From Phyto melanocephala (lineage: Eukaryota; Arthropoda; Insecta; Diptera; Rhinophoridae): a DNA stretch of 64,000 bases. Of the stretch, positions 60,911-64,000 are shown piece after piece; position 1 is the stretch's first letter, and the number at the start of each line of letters is the position of its first letter. Made by a program: the position numbers and the translations under genes. The stretch covers positions 8,089,001 to 8,153,000 of the forward strand of contig OW799234.1 of assembly GCA_941918925.1 (NCBI GenBank), read 5' to 3'. The notes under the pieces were generated by a model. It was not told the DNA's origin. It saw nothing but the letters and a program-made list of their open reading frames with translations, and did no database searches.

Positions 60911-62580
60911 ATTTTTTAAGCAGATTTCTTTTAATTTTTGTTTGTAAATAAAACCTTTGTTGTAGTATTTTTTTTTTAATAATTTTTCATTAGCTCTATG
61001 AGTAAAAACAGGCTTTTTTAAAATTATTTTTCCAAAAATTTTTATTTTATTTATTAACGTCCATTATCAAGATTTATAATCATGTTCATAAATCATAAAA
61101 TATTTCTACTTCGAACCCTTGTAATTTTTTCAATGTTTCCAAATATGTATGGGTACACAAATAATATAGATTTATATCCTTTATAACAGTACCTACAACA
61201 ATATATGCAATTGTAATTAATTTTCATAATTTTATTGAGAGAGCTGAAATGAAACGAGTATAAAAAAAAACGCACTAACAAACACCTTGACAATTAAACA
61301 CCTTTTACTTATTACCCAACGAAATCGAAAACAAACCCTTTGAAAGTCTCTTAGTTTTGAAATTTTCTTGTTGTTTACAATAAAAGAAACACCCTTGACC
61401 GTACAGTAAGACGAGCATTTTCTATAAAGAACAAAACTCAATATACGTTACCCAGTGCTCGTTTGCATATGAAAGTGTCCTAAAGCAGGCGATATTGTAT
61501 GTCTGTATGTGGCTGTGTGTTTAGACGAATGTTTTTTTGTAAGATCCTTTCAATTCGTTTGAACAAAAGAAAACTAAAAGCAACACCTTTGAGTGTAATA
61601 CAAACTGCTTAAAGGAGGATCGTTTGAAAAGAAAAAAAAAATTATAATAATTAACAAAACTTTCAATACTGCATACAACCATACAACAACGTATTAATTC
61701 TTTTGTTCAAGCCAAGGACATCTGCTTATATGTTTCAATTTCGATTTCCAATTGTCGTGGTTGTTGTTTTTTTTTTTTTAATATTAAAAAACCAAAAAAC
61801 GTGGTGCGTCTCAAAAAACTACAGTTGTTTAATTTATGCAAAAGTTTTTTTTTTAAAGGAATTTTTGAAATTAAGCAAAATTATTTTTAAATATAGAAAA
61901 CTAAAATTTTAGGAAAATTAAATACAAAAAACTTGGTATTCATCTATAATTTATTTTAAGAAAACGTGGGAATCTTTATATGGCACATTTTCTTATATCT
62001 CAGTTTGTGTCATGTGTGGTCATCTAAGACAGAGTTAGTCAGTCAATTGTCTAACAATCATTATTTGTAGATTATGGGGTCATACATACTAATCAAATAC
62101 CTACATAGTTACTTGCTAACAGACTGAGACTTAAATCACTTAACAATTTATAAAGTAATTTTATTAAATAGTAAGTACATACAGACACACATACATACAT
62201 ACCAACATGTGTATACAAATAGTAGGTAATTGCAAGTCTATAAGACCTCCCCAAGACACGCCATACGTTCATACAATCATACTGTTTAAAAAAAAGATTT
62301 TTTATCAGCCATACACACACAAACACAAAAAAAATTTATATAAAAATATACTAAAGCGATTTCAGATTCAAAACTGGGTCGTGCAAAAATCATATAAATA
62401 TTAAAAAATAAAAAAAAAAAACATTGTCATAAGTATTATTATGTACTTACCAGCAAAAACAATTCAATCATTAAAAGAAAAAAAAAATCAGAAAAATCTA
62501 CAGAAATAAAAACCACAATACACTGAGAGAAAATTAAGAAATTGTCTTAAAACGGTTTAAACTATTCTTAGGTTAGGTTG
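60911..62580. other. AT-rich non-coding stretch
   Basis: No gene is seen. Short frames on both strands lack family features. CATA repeats occur near 62187-62203. Confidence 0.5.
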
Positions 62581-62892
62581 TTAAGTTGAAAAGGAGGGAC
62601 ACTAAAAGCCCAAATCCATGACAGGTATACACTTATGCCCAGCTGGCATGTTGTGCGCTCCATATGGAAAACGGAATTCCCAAACAAAGACCATAAACAT
62701 AATTCCCCATAAATAACGGACTAGTCCAAGAACCTATACTTAAGTCTTTAGTCTATACTGTGGACTGTATTACAGACAAACCAAAATAAGAACGGCAAGC
62801 GTTGTACTTAGGTTGAAAAGGAGGGGTATAAAAGCCCAAACCCATGACAGGTATGCACTTATGCCCAGTTGGCATGTTGTGCGTTGTACTTA
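62581..62892 (+). repeat. two direct copies of a ~75-bp repeat
   Basis: Copies at about 62585-62657 and 62812-62884 share GTTGAAAAGGAGGG, CATGACAGGTAT, CACTTATGCCCAG and TGGCATGTTGTGCG with few differences. The second copy is bracketed by a 12-bp direct repeat GCGTTGTACTTA (62799-62810 and 62881-62892). Copy 1 is preceded by CTTAGGTTAGGTTG. It may be a short retroposed fragment; its class is unknown. Confidence 0.7.
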
Positions 62893-63027
62893 CTCTTAGC
62901 GTTAGCTAAAGTGGCAACCCTAATTATTATTCTGTTTTATAAAAACCACTAAATGCAAATGTGATTAGATTAGAGATAAAATCGCTATATTTTTAATAAA
63001 ATGTATTTAACAATTACTCAGAAAAAA

Positions 63028-63825
63028 TTAAGAGAGCTATATTCGGCCGTGCCGAATCTTATATACCCTTCACAACGTGTAGTCATGCAATAACAGTAGT
63101 TTGTGTCACCATTCATCCTATATGAAATACGTACATACATATAAAAACATACATATATAAAACATCCCATTGTAAAATTATAAATTCACGTATGTATGTT
63201 AAAAAAACAAAAAAAAAAAAATAAAAAAAAAAATTTAAAAAAAATTAAAAAAAAAAATTTAAAAAAAAAATTAAAAAAATTATTATTTATTTAATATATA
63301 TAAAACAAAAAAAATAAAAAAAAAATTAAAAAAAAAAAATTATTCAAAAAATAATAATAAAAATATTAATAATATTTAAATAAAAAATAAAAAAAAATTA
63401 AAAAAATTAAAAAAAAAATTTTTTAAAATATTAAAAAAAAATTTTTTGGCTCAGCTGGGATTCGATGCCACGTTTACTCTAACCAGTATACACGTTTGTA
63501 TGTACATATGTTGCTGTTGTATGTTGTTTTTGTGTTAAAAAAAACGAGGGGGCCGTGGGTTTTTGCTCATATCTCAGTTGTTTATGTACCCATGTTCCTG
63601 ATTTTCAATACGGATCTAATCCCGAATATTTCTGATATTTTAATACCTCACCTGGGTTCAGGCGATGTCGGGGAGCTTCAAAAAGTTGATTTCAACATAC
63701 ACATGGACAGACGGACAGACGGACAGGCTGACAGATCTTAATCATCAGCTTTTAGAAAATATTTACTTAATGGAGTCGGAAATGAAAATTGTAAAAATTT
63801 CACACGGAATGACAAACCTCTATAT
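63028..63825 (+). mobile_element. TATACCC-ended repeat, subfamily 1, copy G, 3'-truncated
   Basis: The opening hairpin ATTCGGC-CGT-GCCGAAT is perfect (about 63040-63056). The A-rich tract spans 63200-63440, then GGCTCAGCTGGGATTCGATG, a GGACAGAC cluster near 63705-63726 and CACACGGAATGACAAACC. The copy stops at CTATAT (63825), losing the closing hairpin, where unrelated sequence begins. The last 175 bp of the window shows no recognisable feature. Confidence 0.74.
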
Positions 63826-64000
63826 CTGTGGCTTGGAGCTAAAAGGGCCAATGTCAAAATATTTACTTTTGAGAAAATTGGAATTGAACTTCAACTTTTT
63901 TAGGTGCTTTCATAGTGACATTGGCCAGCACTTCATTTATGAAGCTGTTCTGGTTTAAGTATGACTTTAGCTGTTTTACCATAATAAAATAGAGCAAGAA

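Overview
The window looks like non-coding, intron-like or intergenic DNA from a calyptrate (blowfly- or muscid-like) dipteran. It is very AT-rich, has long poly-A/poly-T and TATG/CA microsatellites, and is packed with decayed transposons. There is no bacterial-style gene organisation. The species is an inference from repeat content and cannot be proven by reading.

Host coding sequence: one convincing host exon, on the minus strand at about 31457-31823. It has an open frame across its whole length, a consensus splice donor and a plausible acceptor. Most of the window is therefore probably intron of a large minus-strand gene, or its surroundings. I do not recognise the gene.

Layout. 0-1 kb: mariner-like transposase relic. 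2.6-6.9 kb: scattered copies of a short motif near TGCCTACTTTTAGGGG, plus a LINE relic (3.66-4.06). 7.2-8.1 kb: mariner N-terminal relic and a GC-richer LINE tail. 10.6-14.8 kb: an eroded tandem array carrying about 26 copies of a CAGGGTTCGGAA motif, interrupted by a 0.84-kb TATACCC-ended repeat and a tRNA-derived SINE with a 10-bp target duplication. 16.5-17.2 kb: a ~180-bp repeat. 17.3-19.6 kb: mariner relics and a 212-bp tandem duplication. 21.2-22.6 kb: AAAAGCTTTT-rich DNA. 24.4-25.3 kb: repeated 18-bp palindromes with a MITE. 26.1-29.6 kb: more TGCCTA motifs, mostly inverted. 29.0-30.2 kb: two Penelope-type terminal fragments with hammerhead-like cores. 31.4-33.2 kb: host exon and a CT/GAGA-rich stretch. 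38.7-45.2, 53.2-55.6 and 63.0-63.8 kb: six more TATACCC-ended repeats. 45.5-49.3 kb: the highlight, a nearly perfect 3.7-kb head-to-head palindrome of a 5'-truncated Penelope-like retroelement. 50.5-51.6 kb: a hAT-type non-autonomous element with an 8-bp target duplication. 52.5 kb: a fold-back Harbinger-type MITE. 56.75-57.6 kb: a ~120-bp satellite-bearing repeat. 59-61 kb: mariner relics around a ~135-bp repeat.

The elements do not form a pathway. The record is one of nested insertion and decay. The most unusual signals are the Penelope palindrome, whose two arms encode the same intact 423-residue RT/GIY-YIG frame and end in hammerhead-like motifs, and the series of neighbouring kilobase-scale domains each dominated by its own short, often palindromic, motif.
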